Below are positions 8,862-18,033 of a DNA stretch of 64,000 nt, piece by piece. This stretch comes from Pseudomonas sp. C1C7 (GTDB taxonomy: Bacteria; Pseudomonadota; Gammaproteobacteria; Pseudomonadales; Pseudomonadaceae). The stretch spans positions 172,130 through 236,129 of the forward strand of contig NZ_JABFMP010000002.1 in NCBI RefSeq assembly GCF_013359595.1. The letters are read 5' to 3'. The notes under the pieces are model-generated. The model was not told the origin of the DNA, searched no databases, and saw only the letters and a list, made by a program, of their open reading frames with translations. The translations under genes were made by a program, and so were the position numbers. Within the stretch, counting starts at the first letter, position 1; each line of letters starts with the position of its first letter.

Positions 8862-9722
8862 TCAGGCCTTTGGCGTGCCCAGGCCCTGACCCATCTGCAC
8901 CGGCGATCCCGCCGCCAGTTCTTCAGCCCATTTCACCTGATCCGGCCCGAACAGCACGACAGCGGTCGAACCCAGTTTGAAACGACCCAGCTCCGCACCT
9001 TTTTCCAGGTGGATCGGCGCGCGGGCGGCCTCGTCGTAGCGGAAGGTTTTCAGTTCGCGCTTCGGTGGAGTGACCAGGCCAGCCCATACGGTTTCGATCG
9101 ACGCGACGATCATCGCACCCACCAGCACCACGGCCATCGGCCCGCGCTCGGTGTCGAAAATGCACGCCACACGCTCGTTGCGGGCGAACAGTTCCGGAAC
9201 GTTTTCGGCGGTGGTCTGGTTCACCGAGAAAATCCGCCCGGGGATGTAGACCATTTCACGCAGAGTGCCCGCCAGCGGCATGTGCACGCGGTGGTAGTCC
9301 TTCGGCGACAGGTAGATGGTCGCAAAATCACCGCCCATGAACGGCGCGGCGTTGGCGGCGTCGCCACCGAGCAACTCCAGCACGCTGAAGCTGTGGCCCT
9401 TGGCCTGGAACACGCGACCGTGTTCGATCGGGCCGAGCTGGCTGATCGCGCCATCGGCCGGGCTCAGGATCGCGCCCGGGGTTTCGTCCAGCGGACGCGC
9501 GCCGTCTTTGAGGGCGCGGGTGAAGAAGGCGTTGAAGTGTTCGTAGGCGGTCAGGTCTTCGACCAGCGCCTGGGACATGTCCACCTGATAGCGCTTGGCG
9601 AACCAGGCGGTGAACGCATTCTTGAACCAGCGCACGCGGCACTCGGCGATGCAGCCGGCCAGGCGCGAGAGCAAGTGGTGGGGCAGCAGGTACTGGCTGA
9701 TGATAAACAGACGCTTGTTCAT
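8862..9722 (-). CDS. psd: Phosphatidylserine decarboxylase
   Basis: 286 residues. Makes phosphatidylethanolamine from phosphatidylserine at the inner membrane. The proenzyme cleaves itself at LGST (residues 250-253), turning Ser252 into the pyruvoyl cofactor; the motif sits about 34 residues from the C-terminus as expected. Other family blocks: [39 protein letters not shown] (with the catalytic His). It ends a minus-strand cluster after rhdA (17-base gap). Confidence 0.97.
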   Translation of the reverse strand: MNKRLFIISQYLLPHHLLSRLAGCIAECRVRWFKNAFTAWFAKRYQVDMSQALVEDLTAYEHFNAFFTRALKDGARPLDETPGAILSPADGAISQLGPIEHGRVFQAKGHSFSVLELLGGDAANAAPFMGGDFATIYLSPKDYHRVHMPLAGTLREMVYIPGRIFSVNQTTAENVPELFARNERVACIFDTERGPMAVVLVGAMIVASIETVWAGLVTPPKRELKTFRYDEAARAPIHLEKGAELGRFKLGSTAVVLFGPDQVKWAEELAAGSPVQMGQGLGTPKA

Positions 9723-9739
9723 TAATTGTCCTTAAGACC

Positions 9740-10555
9740 TTAAATCTCTACAGGGGTGTCGGGATGATTGCCCCATTCGCCCCAGGAGCCGGCGTAGCCC
9801 TTGACCCGCGGATAACCGAGGGACTTGGCCACCAGATAAGTGAAGCCAGAGCGATGATGGGTCTGGCAGTGGGTGATGACTTCTTTGTCTTTGCTGATCC
9901 CCAGTTGTTCCAGGATCTGCGGCATGTCGGTACGGATGCGCAGGTTGCGCGCCTGATCCATGCCGGCGGTCCATTCGAAGTTGACCGCGCCCGGGATGTG
10001 TCCGCCCTTGGCGGCCAGGACTTTCTCGCCGGAGAACTCCAGCGGCCCGCGCGCATCCCAGATCGCCAGGTCAGCGGCGCCGAGTCGGCTTTGCAGATAT
10101 TCACGGGTAGCGGTGGGTTCGTTGTGCAGGGTCAACGGCACCGGGCCGCCCACCGGCGTCGGGACCTGGATCGACATCGGCAAGCCTTCGGCCAGCCAGG
10201 CCGGCAGGCCACCGTCGATGTAGTGGTACTTGTGGTGACCGATCACATCCAGCAACCAGATGAAACGTCCGGCCCAGCCACCGCCTTCGTCGTCATACAC
10301 CACGTAGACTGCGTCGGGATTATGGCCCAGTTCGCCGAACAGGGCCTCGAGCGCCGCTTGCGGCGGCATCAGCCCCGGCGCGGGCGCCTGGCCGAGTTGG
10401 GTGCGTTTCGGGTCGACGAAGCGTGCACCGGGAATGTGCCCTTCGGTGTAGCGGGCGCTGCTGGTCAGGTCGACCAGAATCAGCTCGCGGGATTCGAGGC
10501 GAGGGAGCAAGTCGCTCGGCTCGATGACCAGCGGCAAGCCAGAGAAGTCAGACAT
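9740..10555 (-). CDS. rhdA: Thiosulfate sulfurtransferase (rhodanese) RhdA
   Basis: 271 residues, two tandem rhodanese domains. The start MSDFSGLPLVIEPSDLL was taken because the 51 in-frame codons before it overlap only the intergenic region and the end of the next gene. Only the second domain is catalytic: Cys230 in the loop CQTHHRSG. Both the loop and the residue number match Azotobacter vinelandii RhdA. It transfers sulfane sulfur from thiosulfate to cyanide or other acceptors. It sits between an HDOD gene and psd, all on the minus strand. Confidence 0.93.
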   Translation of the reverse strand: MSDFSGLPLVIEPSDLLPRLESRELILVDLTSSARYTEGHIPGARFVDPKRTQLGQAPAPGLMPPQAALEALFGELGHNPDAVYVVYDDEGGGWAGRFIWLLDVIGHHKYHYIDGGLPAWLAEGLPMSIQVPTPVGGPVPLTLHNEPTATREYLQSRLGAADLAIWDARGPLEFSGEKVLAAKGGHIPGAVNFEWTAGMDQARNLRIRTDMPQILEQLGISKDKEVITHCQTHHRSGFTYLVAKSLGYPRVKGYAGSWGEWGNHPDTPVEI

Positions 10556-10598
10556 GTGAGGTCTCCAGAGCACAAAAAACGGGGATTGTAACGCAGGC

Positions 10599-12137
10599 TT
10601 ATTTGCCGCGCTGACTAAAGCTGTGCAGTGCCTTCTCGATGCACTGCGCGGTTTTGCCAAAGGCTTGTACGGTGATCTCGGAAAACGGTCCGCCACCCTG
10701 ATCGGCAACGACGATCATGATCACCCGGCCGTTGTTGACCAGCGATCGCATCAACAGATGTTCACCGCCGAACTGCGCCCGCAGGCCGTTGGGCAGGCGC
10801 GCGGAAAATTGCGCGTTGTTGTCCGGTGTGATCCGCACCTGCGCCTGTTGCGCCAGCAAACGTTGCAGCACGTTGCTCTGGCTGACCACGAAATTCAGGC
10901 CGGCGGCTTCCTTTGGCAGGCCCGCCGTCTGGTGGACCCGCAGGTTGGCGTGGGTGCGGTCGGCCATCAGGATCATCACCCGTCGCATGCCGCAGGCAAT
11001 CAGGGCATCGCGGGCCGAGGTGGTCAGGTGCATGGCGTTGGTGAAGCGGCTCGGTTCGACCAGTAGTTCGGCGCACTGGCTGCGCCACTTGGCCAGGTCT
11101 TCGGCGGTAGGCGCCGCGGCCGGCAGCAGGCCGGCATGGACCCGGTTCGTGCCCCATGGCCAGAGCAGCGCGACGGCGGGGTGCCACAGGTCGGGCATGG
11201 CGTGGTGACGCGCACTGTTGGCCGCCTGTTGGTGCAACTGCTGTTGCACCTCGTCCATCGAAATTTGCAGATAAAGGCTGGTCAGATACTGCCAGCGCTG
11301 GCTGTGCGGGCTGTCCCAGGCCTGTTGCGCCGAGAGCGCCAGTCCGTTGGCCAGCAGCACGGTGTTGGCCGGCTGATTGAGCCAGGTGCGCAGGGTCGGG
11401 TCTTCGTCCAGGCGGTTCTGCTGGCGCAGCGGGTGTTCGCTGTCGCGGGCGATGCGCAGCACTTTCACCAGTTCCCGTTGCTCGCTCAGCAGCAGCTTGT
11501 AACCCTGCTGGACCCAGATCGGCAGGCGCCAGAGGTCCACCATCGCCAGGCCGATTTTCAGCAGGCGCACGCCAAACAGCTGTTTTTCGACTTTGCGTGC
11601 CGACTCGCCCTTATGGATGACCCGCAGCTCCCAGTCCTCGAGCAACTGCGGATGGGTCAGCGCCAATGGCCACAATGGCGAAAGAAACAGCAGGCTGCCC
11701 CAGTGGATGTCCTGCCACAGCCGCGCCAGGCGACTGGCGAAAAAGCCGTTGGCCTGTTGCGTGGCGTGCTGGCTGATCATCTGCAGTTGGCGCAGGGCCT
11801 TGGGGATTTCGTTCTGGGGCACGGCGGGCAGGCGTTCGAGCAACTCTTCGGTGCGCTTGAGGCCCAGGCGACTGATCGCGACTTCGAGGTTTTCCGCAGG
11901 CTCGCTCAAACTGCCGTGGTTGTGCCGGTTGGCTTCGCGAAAGATGCTCAGCGCCAGGGCGGGGCTGTCCTGCATCAGTTCGGCAATGTTGCGCAACGAG
12001 CTGCGACTGTCGCGGATCGCCCGGCAGACACGGTCGTGGCTGGCCTGGGGAATCGGCAGTCGCACGCCATCCAGAAGTTTGACCCAACCTTCGAGGGTTG
12101 TCGGTTTTTGAGTCGCAGCGTTGGTTTCGTTAGCCAT
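10599..12137 (-). CDS. HDOD domain protein
   Basis: 512 residues. The N-terminal third is an HDOD domain (LLDGVRLPIPQASHDRVCRA, MQDSPALALSIFREANRHN, AISRLGLKRTEELLERLP); this is a degenerate HD fold found in signalling proteins and lacks the HD metal ligands. The C-terminal part (about 340-510) has a GAF-like pattern (ARDALIACGMRRVMILMADR, VHQTAGLPKEAAGLNFVV), which I infer only from its alternating strands. First gene of the minus-strand HDOD-rhdA-psd cluster and divergent from motA. A regulatory role is likely, but its partner is not visible. Confidence 0.78.
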   Translation of the reverse strand: MANETNAATQKPTTLEGWVKLLDGVRLPIPQASHDRVCRAIRDSRSSLRNIAELMQDSPALALSIFREANRHNHGSLSEPAENLEVAISRLGLKRTEELLERLPAVPQNEIPKALRQLQMISQHATQQANGFFASRLARLWQDIHWGSLLFLSPLWPLALTHPQLLEDWELRVIHKGESARKVEKQLFGVRLLKIGLAMVDLWRLPIWVQQGYKLLLSEQRELVKVLRIARDSEHPLRQQNRLDEDPTLRTWLNQPANTVLLANGLALSAQQAWDSPHSQRWQYLTSLYLQISMDEVQQQLHQQAANSARHHAMPDLWHPAVALLWPWGTNRVHAGLLPAAAPTAEDLAKWRSQCAELLVEPSRFTNAMHLTTSARDALIACGMRRVMILMADRTHANLRVHQTAGLPKEAAGLNFVVSQSNVLQRLLAQQAQVRITPDNNAQFSARLPNGLRAQFGGEHLLMRSLVNNGRVIMIVVADQGGGPFSEITVQAFGKTAQCIEKALHSFSQRGK

Positions 12138-12208
12138 GTCTGGAGGCGATCATCGTCAGCATTCCCGGGGCCCAGAGTGGGTCAAATTGGCTTTTCGCCT
12201 GAACTGCC

Positions 12209-12235
12209 TTTAGTCTGGCGCAGTTTTGCCGATAA
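12209..12235 (+). promoter_or_regulatory. FliA (sigma-28) promoter of motA
   Basis: The -10 element GCCGATAA (12228-12235) matches the flagellar sigma-28 consensus at all 8 positions. TTTAGTCT lies exactly 11 bases upstream and matches TAAAGTTT at 5 of 8. It starts 95 bases before motA and faces it, as expected for class IV flagellar genes. Confidence 0.8.
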
Positions 12236-12303
12236 GTAGAAGAAGAGATTTATTAACTTCCGAATATGACCTTGAACCCGACTCAGTAAGTGCTCCCCTA
12301 CCT

Positions 12304-13155
12304 ATGGCTAAAATAATCGGCATCATCGTCGTATTCGCGAGCGTGCTCGGCGGATACGTGCTTTCCCACGGCAAAATCGCCGCCCTGATCCAGCCCTTCG
12401 AGGTCATGATCATCGGTGGTGCGGCCCTAGGCGCATTCCTGCAGGCCAACCCTGGCTATATGACCATGCACGTGCTCAAGAAGTCCCTGAGCATGTTCGG
12501 TTCGCGTTTCAGCCACGCCTTCTATCTTGAAGTGCTGGGCCTGATCTACGAGATCCTCAACAAGAGTCGTCGCGAAGGCATGATGGCCATCGAAGGCGAC
12601 ATCGAAGATGCTGCCGCGAGCCCGATCTTCGCCAAGTACCCTTCGGTCCTGAAAGACGAGCGCATGACCGCGTTCATCTGCGATTACCTGCGCATCATGT
12701 CCTCCGGCAACATGGCTCCCCACGAACTCGAAGGCCTGTTCGACATGGAGCTGTACAGCCTCAAAGAAGAACTGGAGCATCCTTCCCACGCGGTCAACGG
12801 CATCGCCGACGGCATGCCCGGCTTCGGTATCGTTGCGGCGGTACTGGGTATCGTGGTGACCATGGCTTCCCTGGGCGACGGCGACCAGAAGTCCATCGGC
12901 CTGCACGTAGGTGCGGCACTGGTAGGTACCTTCTTCGGTATTCTCGCCGCCTACGGCTTCTTCGGCCCGCTGGCCCATTCCCTGGCCCACGATGCCAAGG
13001 AAGAACTGAACATCTACGAAGCCATCAAGGCGTCGCTGGTGGCTTCGGCTTCCGGCATGCCGCCGTCGCTGGCCGTGGAGTTCGGGCGCAAGGTTCTGTA
13101 CCCGGCGCACCGTCCTAGCTTCGCGGAGCTGGAACAAGCGGTTCGCGGTCGATAG
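12304..13155 (+). CDS. motA: Flagellar stator protein MotA
   Basis: 283 residues from ATG 12304; the 26 upstream in-frame codons overlap the promoter. MotA is the proton-channel stator subunit that pushes on FliG. Four membrane helices: about 3-21, 30-48, 170-190 and 203-222. The loop between helices 2 and 3 is the large cytoplasmic torque domain. The helix 3 motif GMPGFGIVAAVLGIVVTM contains the conserved proline. The stop codon lies at the edge of a long palindrome that fills the gap to motB. Confidence 0.97.
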   Translation: MAKIIGIIVVFASVLGGYVLSHGKIAALIQPFEVMIIGGAALGAFLQANPGYMTMHVLKKSLSMFGSRFSHAFYLEVLGLIYEILNKSRREGMMAIEGDIEDAAASPIFAKYPSVLKDERMTAFICDYLRIMSSGNMAPHELEGLFDMELYSLKEELEHPSHAVNGIADGMPGFGIVAAVLGIVVTMASLGDGDQKSIGLHVGAALVGTFFGILAAYGFFGPLAHSLAHDAKEELNIYEAIKASLVASASGMPPSLAVEFGRKVLYPAHRPSFAELEQAVRGR

Positions 13156-13313
13156 TGCTTTGTTTCGCAAATACGTTCCTTTTTTGGCGAGTGGCTGGTG
13201 TCGCCAGACAAGGCGCCGCGACGAGTCATAGCTCGCTATGGCGAGGAGCGGCAACGCCGTATGGCGACAACAGACACCGTCAAAAAGGAACAGTATTTGT
13301 GAGACAGAGCACT
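13154..13313. repeat. 160-bp imperfect palindrome between motA and motB
   Basis: The whole intergenic region is one inverted repeat centred at 13233/13234. Outer arms: AGTGCTTTGTTTCGCAAATAC on the left and the complement of AGTGCTCTGTCTCACAAATAC on the right. Next, GTTCCTTTTT pairs with AAAAAGGAAC and GTGTCGCC with GGCGACA. The centre is CATAG-CTCG-CTATG. The left end includes the last two bases of the motA stop codon and the right end stops 4 bases before motB. Only one copy is visible in this window. It could be a non-autonomous mobile element or a strong RNA structure. Confidence 0.8.
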
Positions 13314-13317
13314 CTCC

Positions 13318-14346
13318 ATGGAAAATAACCAGCCGATTATCGTCAAGCGCGTCAAGCGCATCGCCGGCGGGCATCACGGGGGCGCCTGGAAAATCGCCTT
13401 CGCCGACTTCGCCACGGCGATGATGGCGTTCTTCCTGGTGTTGTGGCTGCTGTCCACCGCAACGCCGGAGCAGAAGATCGCCATCGCCGGTTACTTCAAG
13501 GACCCGATCGGCTTCTCCGAAAGCGGCACGCCTTACATCATCGACCTGGGCGGCACGCCGACCCTGGCGCCGGAAAACACCCTCAACCCCGAGGTGAAGT
13601 CCCAGCCGCAGCCGGACAAGGTCACGGTCGACGCCGAACAGGTCGAAGGCATGGCCGAGATGGTGGAGAAGGAGCGTCTCGAACTGTTGCTGCAGGAATT
13701 GCAGAACAAGGTCGAAGAGAATCCGCAGCTGCAGAAGTTCAAAGACCAGATCATGTTCGAGATCACCCCGGACGGCTTGCGCATCCAGATCGTGGACGCC
13801 GAGAACCGGCCGATGTTCGACTCGGGCTCTGCGCGTCTGAAACCGTATTTCGAAGACATCCTGCTGGCCATGGCTGACACCATCAAGGCGGTGCCGAACA
13901 AGATCAGCATCAGCGGTCACACCGATGCCAAGCCGTACAGCGGCACCGGCGACTTCGGTAACTGGGAGCTTTCGGCCAACCGCGCCAACGCCGCTCGCCG
14001 TGCGCTGGTGGCGGGCAGTTATCCGGATCAGCAAGTGGCGCGGGTCGTGGGTTATGCATCGTCGGCGCTGTTTGACCGCGAGCATCCGTTCAATCCGGTC
14101 AACCGTCGTATCGACATCATCGTGCTGACCAAGAAGGCCCAGCGGGCCATCGAAGGTTCGCAAGGCGCGGAACCGGCTCCGCAGACGCCGCCGGCAACAC
14201 CGGGCGCAGAACCGGCTGCGCCACCTGCCGATCCGAACGCGTTGCCGGCGGACAAGGAGCCGTTGCCGGCCCATGAGCTGCGCGAGCGGTTGAACCTGTT
14301 CGACAACCCGCCGCCAAAGCCGGGTGAGGCGCCGAAGCAGCCTTGA
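13318..14346 (+). CDS. motB: Flagellar stator protein MotB
   Basis: 342 residues. A short basic cytoplasmic tail is followed by one membrane helix (about 27-46) holding the proton-carrying Asp30 in AFADFATAMMAFFLVLWLL (E. coli Asp32). The plug and linker follow, then an OmpA-like peptidoglycan-binding domain (about 145-275; ISGHTDAKPYSG and NWELSANRANAARRAL). The final 65 residues are Pro/Ala-rich. It pairs with MotA as a MotA5-MotB2 stator. It is 162 bases downstream of motA rather than overlapping it, because of the palindrome. Confidence 0.97.
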   Translation: MENNQPIIVKRVKRIAGGHHGGAWKIAFADFATAMMAFFLVLWLLSTATPEQKIAIAGYFKDPIGFSESGTPYIIDLGGTPTLAPENTLNPEVKSQPQPDKVTVDAEQVEGMAEMVEKERLELLLQELQNKVEENPQLQKFKDQIMFEITPDGLRIQIVDAENRPMFDSGSARLKPYFEDILLAMADTIKAVPNKISISGHTDAKPYSGTGDFGNWELSANRANAARRALVAGSYPDQQVARVVGYASSALFDREHPFNPVNRRIDIIVLTKKAQRAIEGSQGAEPAPQTPPATPGAEPAAPPADPNALPADKEPLPAHELRERLNLFDNPPPKPGEAPKQP

Positions 14347-14353
14347 CGCTTTC

Positions 14354-14389
14354 CCTGTAGGCGCAGCCTTCGGCAGCTCCTACAGGGGG
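14354..14389. repeat. Short family B repeat arm
   Basis: 'cctgtaggcgcagccttcgg' followed by 'cagctcctacagg'. A compact hairpin version of the family B repeat, with the ends CCTGTAGG and CCTACAGG pairing directly. Confidence 0.75.
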
Positions 14390-14403
14390 AATGCATTCAG
14401 AAA

Positions 14404-14438
14404 CGAAAAAGCCGCGAGATCATCGCGGCTTTTTCGTT
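14404..14438. terminator. Bidirectional terminator between motB and rsgA
   Basis: CGAAAAAGCCGCGA and TCGCGGCTTTTTCG form a perfect stem with A and T runs on both sides, serving the two convergent genes. Confidence 0.9.
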
Positions 14439-14452
14439 TCTAAAACCAAGGC

Positions 14453-15484
14453 TCAGTAGCCATTCTCCGGCAGGCTGGCGATGATCGAGCGGTAGCTGTT
14501 CATCCGCTGTTGCTGCACGCGGCCGTCTTCCAGGGCCTTGAGCAGGGCGCAACCGGGTTCGCGGTCGTGCTTGCAGTCGCGGAAGCGACAGGTGCCGAGC
14601 AGGTCGTTGAACTCGATGAAACCGGCCTCGACATCGGCACGGCTGACATGGCCCAGGCCGAATTCACGGATGCCCGGGGAGTCTATCAGCTCACCGCCGC
14701 CGGGGAAGTGGAACAAACGCGCGGTCGTGGTGGTGTGGGTGCCCTGGCCGGACAGCTCGGACAACGGCCCGACGCGGGTTTCGACGTCCGGCAGCAGGCT
14801 GTTGACCAGCGACGACTTGCCGACGCCGGACTGGCCGACGAACACGCTGATGCGTCCGTCCAGCTTCTGTTGCAGCAGCTCCATGCCGTTGCCGTGGTGG
14901 GCCGACACCTCCAGCACCGGATAACCCAGGGTGCGATAGACGCCCAGCAAGGCATTCAGCGCCGGGGCGTTATTTTCGTCGATCAGGTCGTACTTGTTCA
15001 GCAACAGCAGCGGCTTGATGCCCGCGTGTTCGGCGGCGACAAGGTAGCGGTCGATCAGGTTGGCGTGGGGCTCGGGCAGCGGCGCGAACACGATGACGAT
15101 CATGTCGACGTTGGCCGCCACCGGCTTGAGCAGGCCGCGGCTGTCCGGACGGCACAGTTCGGTGTGGCGCGGCAGTTGCGCGACGATCACGCCGATGCCC
15201 TGGTTGCCGGCACGCCAGACCACCTGATCGCCGGTCACCAGCGCCGGCAGGTTGGCGCGCAGGTAGCAACGGAACACTTGGCCTGCGTGTTCGCCATCGC
15301 GGGCCTCGACTTCGACCTGCACACCGAAGTGCGCGATCACCAGGCCGTGCTGTTCCGGGCCCAGATCACCGCCCTCCAGTGCCTGGACAGCCGAGGACTC
15401 GCGTTTGGCGGCGCGGGCAGCGCGTTCGCCCTGAATCTTTTCGATGCGCCAGCTTTGGCGACGATTGAGTTGGCGTTTGGCCAT
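14453..15484 (-). CDS. rsgA: Ribosome small subunit-dependent GTPase RsgA
   Basis: 343 residues from [18 protein letters not shown]; a longer in-frame reading would run antisense into orn. RsgA is a late 30S assembly GTPase. An N-terminal OB fold precedes a circularly permuted GTPase domain, with G4-type NKYD before the P-loop [15 protein letters not shown] and G3-type [10 protein letters not shown]. The C-terminal zinc-binding set is [14 protein letters not shown]. Divergent from orn across 109 bases. Confidence 0.96.
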   Translation of the reverse strand: MAKRQLNRRQSWRIEKIQGERAARAAKRESSAVQALEGGDLGPEQHGLVIAHFGVQVEVEARDGEHAGQVFRCYLRANLPALVTGDQVVWRAGNQGIGVIVAQLPRHTELCRPDSRGLLKPVAANVDMIVIVFAPLPEPHANLIDRYLVAAEHAGIKPLLLLNKYDLIDENNAPALNALLGVYRTLGYPVLEVSAHHGNGMELLQQKLDGRISVFVGQSGVGKSSLVNSLLPDVETRVGPLSELSGQGTHTTTTARLFHFPGGGELIDSPGIREFGLGHVSRADVEAGFIEFNDLLGTCRFRDCKHDREPGCALLKALEDGRVQQQRMNSYRSIIASLPENGY

Positions 15485-15593
15485 GGGTGTTCCGTATTGA
15501 AAGAATGCAGCGATTAGGTAAAACGGCCGCGAGTTTAGCACGCCCGGCCACCGGCCTAGGCTAAACTGCGCAGCATTGCCTAGGAGCCGACAC

Positions 15594-16136
15594 ATGCAAA
15601 GTTCGCAAAACCTGATCTGGATCGACCTGGAAATGACCGGTCTGAACCCGGACACCGACGTCATCATCGAAATGGCCACCATCGTTACCGACAGTGACCT
15701 GAACACCCTGGCCGAAGGTCCGGTCATCGCCATCCACCACAGCGACGAAGTCCTGGCCACCATGGACGAGTGGAACACCCGCACCCACGGCAACTCGGGC
15801 CTGACCCAGCGCGTGCGCGAAAGCCGCATCAGCATGGCGCAAGCCGAAGCCCAGACCATCGAGTTCCTGGAAAAGTGGGTGCCACGGGGCAAGTCGCCGA
15901 TCTGCGGCAACAGCATCTGCCAGGACCGTCGCTTCCTTTATACGCACATGAAATCCCTGGAAAGCTTCTTCCACTACCGCAACCTCGACGTCTCGACGCT
16001 CAAGGAGCTGGCGGCACGCTGGGCGCCGGACGTGCGCGACAGCTTCAAGAAGGGCAGCACCCACCTGGCCCTGGACGACATCCGCGAATCCATCGCCGAG
16101 CTGCAGCACTACCGCAAGCACTTCATCAAGTTCTGA
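15594..16136 (+). CDS. orn: Oligoribonuclease
   Basis: 180 residues. Orn degrades diribonucleotides including pGpG, closing c-di-GMP turnover. DEDDh exonuclease: Asp11 and Glu13 in [11 protein letters not shown], the central motif near [13 protein letters not shown], and [11 protein letters not shown] at the end. The start ATG has TAGGAG 8 bases upstream. The stop is followed two bases later by a family B repeat. Confidence 0.97.
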   Translation: MQSSQNLIWIDLEMTGLNPDTDVIIEMATIVTDSDLNTLAEGPVIAIHHSDEVLATMDEWNTRTHGNSGLTQRVRESRISMAQAEAQTIEFLEKWVPRGKSPICGNSICQDRRFLYTHMKSLESFFHYRNLDVSTLKELAARWAPDVRDSFKKGSTHLALDDIRESIAELQHYRKHFIKF

Positions 16137-16138
16137 TC

Positions 16139-16209
16139 TGTAGGAGCTGCCGAAGGCTGCGATCTTTTGATCTTGATCTAAAAAATCGCCCCCCTCGGCA
16201 GCGCCTACA
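16139..16209. repeat. Family B repeat doublet, second arm degenerate
   Basis: Left arm 'tgtaggagctgccgaaggct' reading into GCGATCTTTTGATC; the right arm is diverged (TCGGCAGCGCCTACA). It lies directly after orn. Confidence 0.75.
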
Positions 16210-16263
16210 CAACCCAGTGGTGAAATGCGTAGACTGCGCGCCTTTTTCGCAAGGATCGCCACC

Positions 16264-16875
16264 ATGCTGTTGATGCTCTACCTGATCGCCATCACCGCCG
16301 AAGCCATGACTGGCGCCCTGTCCGCGGGCCGTCGCGGCATGGACTGGTTCGGTGTGGTGCTGATCGCCTGCGTCACGGCATTGGGCGGCGGTTCGGTGCG
16401 GGATGTGCTGCTCGGTCACTATCCGCTGACCTGGGTCAAGCACCCGGAATACCTGGTGCTGACCAGCATCGCGGCGATGTTCACGGTGTTTACCGCCCGC
16501 TGGATGCGCCACCTGCGCTCGCTGTTTCTGGTGCTCGACGCCGTCGGTCTGGTGGCCTTCACCCTGATCGGCTGCATGACCGCCCTGGAAATGGGCCACG
16601 GCATGCTGGTCGCATCCGTCAGCGGGGTGATCACCGGGGTGTTCGGCGGTATCCTGCGGGATATCTTCTGCAACGACATTCCGCTGATCTTCCGTCGCGA
16701 GCTCTACGCCAGCGTCTCTTTCGCGGCGGCCTGGTGCTACATGCTCTGCCTGTATCTGAACGTGCCGAGCGAGCAGGCGCTACTGATCACGCTGTTCGGC
16801 GGCTTCCTGCTGCGCTTGCTGGCGATCCGTTTCCACTGGGAAATGCCCAAGTTCGTCTACAACGACGAAGCCTGA
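16264..16875 (+). CDS. Trimeric intracellular cation channel (TRIC/UPF0126) family protein
   Basis: 203 residues from ATG 16264, which has AAGGA upstream; an ATG 13 codons earlier lacks a ribosome site. Seven hydrophobic segments in two related halves. Each half carries the family's glycine-rich turn: ALGGGSVRDVLLGHYPL and FGGILRDIFCNDIPLIF. Prokaryotic relatives (YadS/YicG) behave as potassium-permeable trimers; the role here is not shown by context. It is not clearly co-transcribed with its neighbours. Confidence 0.85.
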   Translation: MLLMLYLIAITAEAMTGALSAGRRGMDWFGVVLIACVTALGGGSVRDVLLGHYPLTWVKHPEYLVLTSIAAMFTVFTARWMRHLRSLFLVLDAVGLVAFTLIGCMTALEMGHGMLVASVSGVITGVFGGILRDIFCNDIPLIFRRELYASVSFAAAWCYMLCLYLNVPSEQALLITLFGGFLLRLLAIRFHWEMPKFVYNDEA

Positions 16876-16904
16876 TGTTTCTCTGTGTGCGAGCCTGCTC
16901 GCTC

Positions 16905-17969
16905 CTACAGGAGGCCGTGTTGTTTGAGGGCCCATTCGACGTGTTCGCGGACCATTTCCGAAGGATGATCGCGGCGGGCCTTTAGAGCCTCAATCACCGG
17001 AATCGTCGACGGCGCATTGCCCAGCCCCACCGCCAGATTGCGCAGCCAGTTCACATAACCCGTCCGACGCAACGGCGAACCTTCGGTGCTGCCGAGAAAT
17101 TTGTCTTCATCCCACATGAACAATTCGGCCAGATCGGCGTTGTCCAGGTTGTGCCGTGGTTTGAAATCGCTCTCCCCGGACGGCCGGGCAAAACGGTTCC
17201 ACGGGCAGACGATCTGACAGTCATCGCAACCGAATACCCGATTGCCGATCAACGGTCGCAGATCCTCGGGAATTGCGCCCTTGAGCTCGATGGTCAAGTA
17301 GGAAATGCAGCGCCTGGCATCCAGCACATAAGGGCCAACGAAGGCATTGGTCGGGCAGATGTCCAGGCAGGCGCTGCATCGACCGCAATGTTCAGTGGCG
17401 TGGGGCGGGTCCACGGGCAGTGGCAAATCGACGAACAGCTCGGCAAGGAAGAAATAACTTCCCGCCTTTCGATTCAAGACCAGGGTGTTCTTGCCGATCC
17501 AACCCAGGCCGGCCTGTTCCGCAATGGCTTTCTCCAGCACCGGAGCGCTGTCGACGAAGGCGCGAAAACCGAACGGGCCGATCTGCGCCTGAATTTTTTC
17601 TGCCAGTTGCTGCACGCGTTTACGGATCAATTTGTGGTAATCGCGGCCCAAGGCATAACGCGAGACGTAGGCTTTTTCCGGTTGGGCCAGCAGCTGCGCC
17701 ATTTGGGTGTCGCCCGACAGGTAGTCCATGCGCAGCGAAACCACGCGCAACGTGCCCGGTACCAGCTCTTCGGGGTGCGAGCGCTTGCTGCCATGGGCGC
17801 CCATGTAGTCCATTTCGCCGTGGTAGCCCGCCTCGAGCCAGCGTTGCAGGTGCTGCTCGTGTTCGGCCAGGTCCAGGCCGCTGATGCCGACTTGCTGGAA
17901 GCCCAGTTCGCGGCCCCAGTCCTTGATGGATTGGGCGAGGGCGGGCAGGTCTGTGGTAATGGCGGGCAT
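16905..17969 (-). CDS. queG: Epoxyqueuosine reductase QueG
   Basis: 354 residues. Reduces epoxyqueuosine to queuosine in the wobble position of tRNAs with GUN anticodons, using cobalamin and two 4Fe-4S clusters. The cluster ligands are visible: CGRCSACLDICPTNAF and FGCDDCQIVCPWN. The N-terminal block GWIGKNTLVLNRKAGSYFF is typical. The start MPAITTDLPALAQSIKDWG was chosen because upstream in-frame sequence is antisense to nnr. It is divergent from nnr, a neighbour pair common in proteobacteria. Confidence 0.96.
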   Translation of the reverse strand: MPAITTDLPALAQSIKDWGRELGFQQVGISGLDLAEHEQHLQRWLEAGYHGEMDYMGAHGSKRSHPEELVPGTLRVVSLRMDYLSGDTQMAQLLAQPEKAYVSRYALGRDYHKLIRKRVQQLAEKIQAQIGPFGFRAFVDSAPVLEKAIAEQAGLGWIGKNTLVLNRKAGSYFFLAELFVDLPLPVDPPHATEHCGRCSACLDICPTNAFVGPYVLDARRCISYLTIELKGAIPEDLRPLIGNRVFGCDDCQIVCPWNRFARPSGESDFKPRHNLDNADLAELFMWDEDKFLGSTEGSPLRRTGYVNWLRNLAVGLGNAPSTIPVIEALKARRDHPSEMVREHVEWALKQHGLL

Positions 17970-17999
17970 GAGGCGAGAGAAACCGGGAGCTGAGGTGCG

Positions 18000-18005
18000 T
18001 ATAAT
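18000..18005 (+). promoter_or_regulatory. Candidate -10 element for nnr
   Basis: A perfect TATAAT in the 64-base gap between queG and nnr, 28 bases before the nnr ATG. The expected -35 region (GAGAAA) is a poor match, so this is a weak call. Confidence 0.4.
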
Positions 18006-18033
18006 TCTGCCAGACATCGGAGCCCGAAGACGC

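Noticed and set aside
13154..13313. Reading the motA-motB palindrome as an ordinary rho-independent terminator
   Set aside because: The stem is far longer than a terminator, its T/A tracts lie within the arms, and termination there would separate two genes that must be co-expressed.
12427..14274. 615-codon minus-strand frame through motA, the palindrome and motB
   Set aside because: Shadow of two well-supported genes. It crosses the palindrome only because that segment has no stop in this frame.
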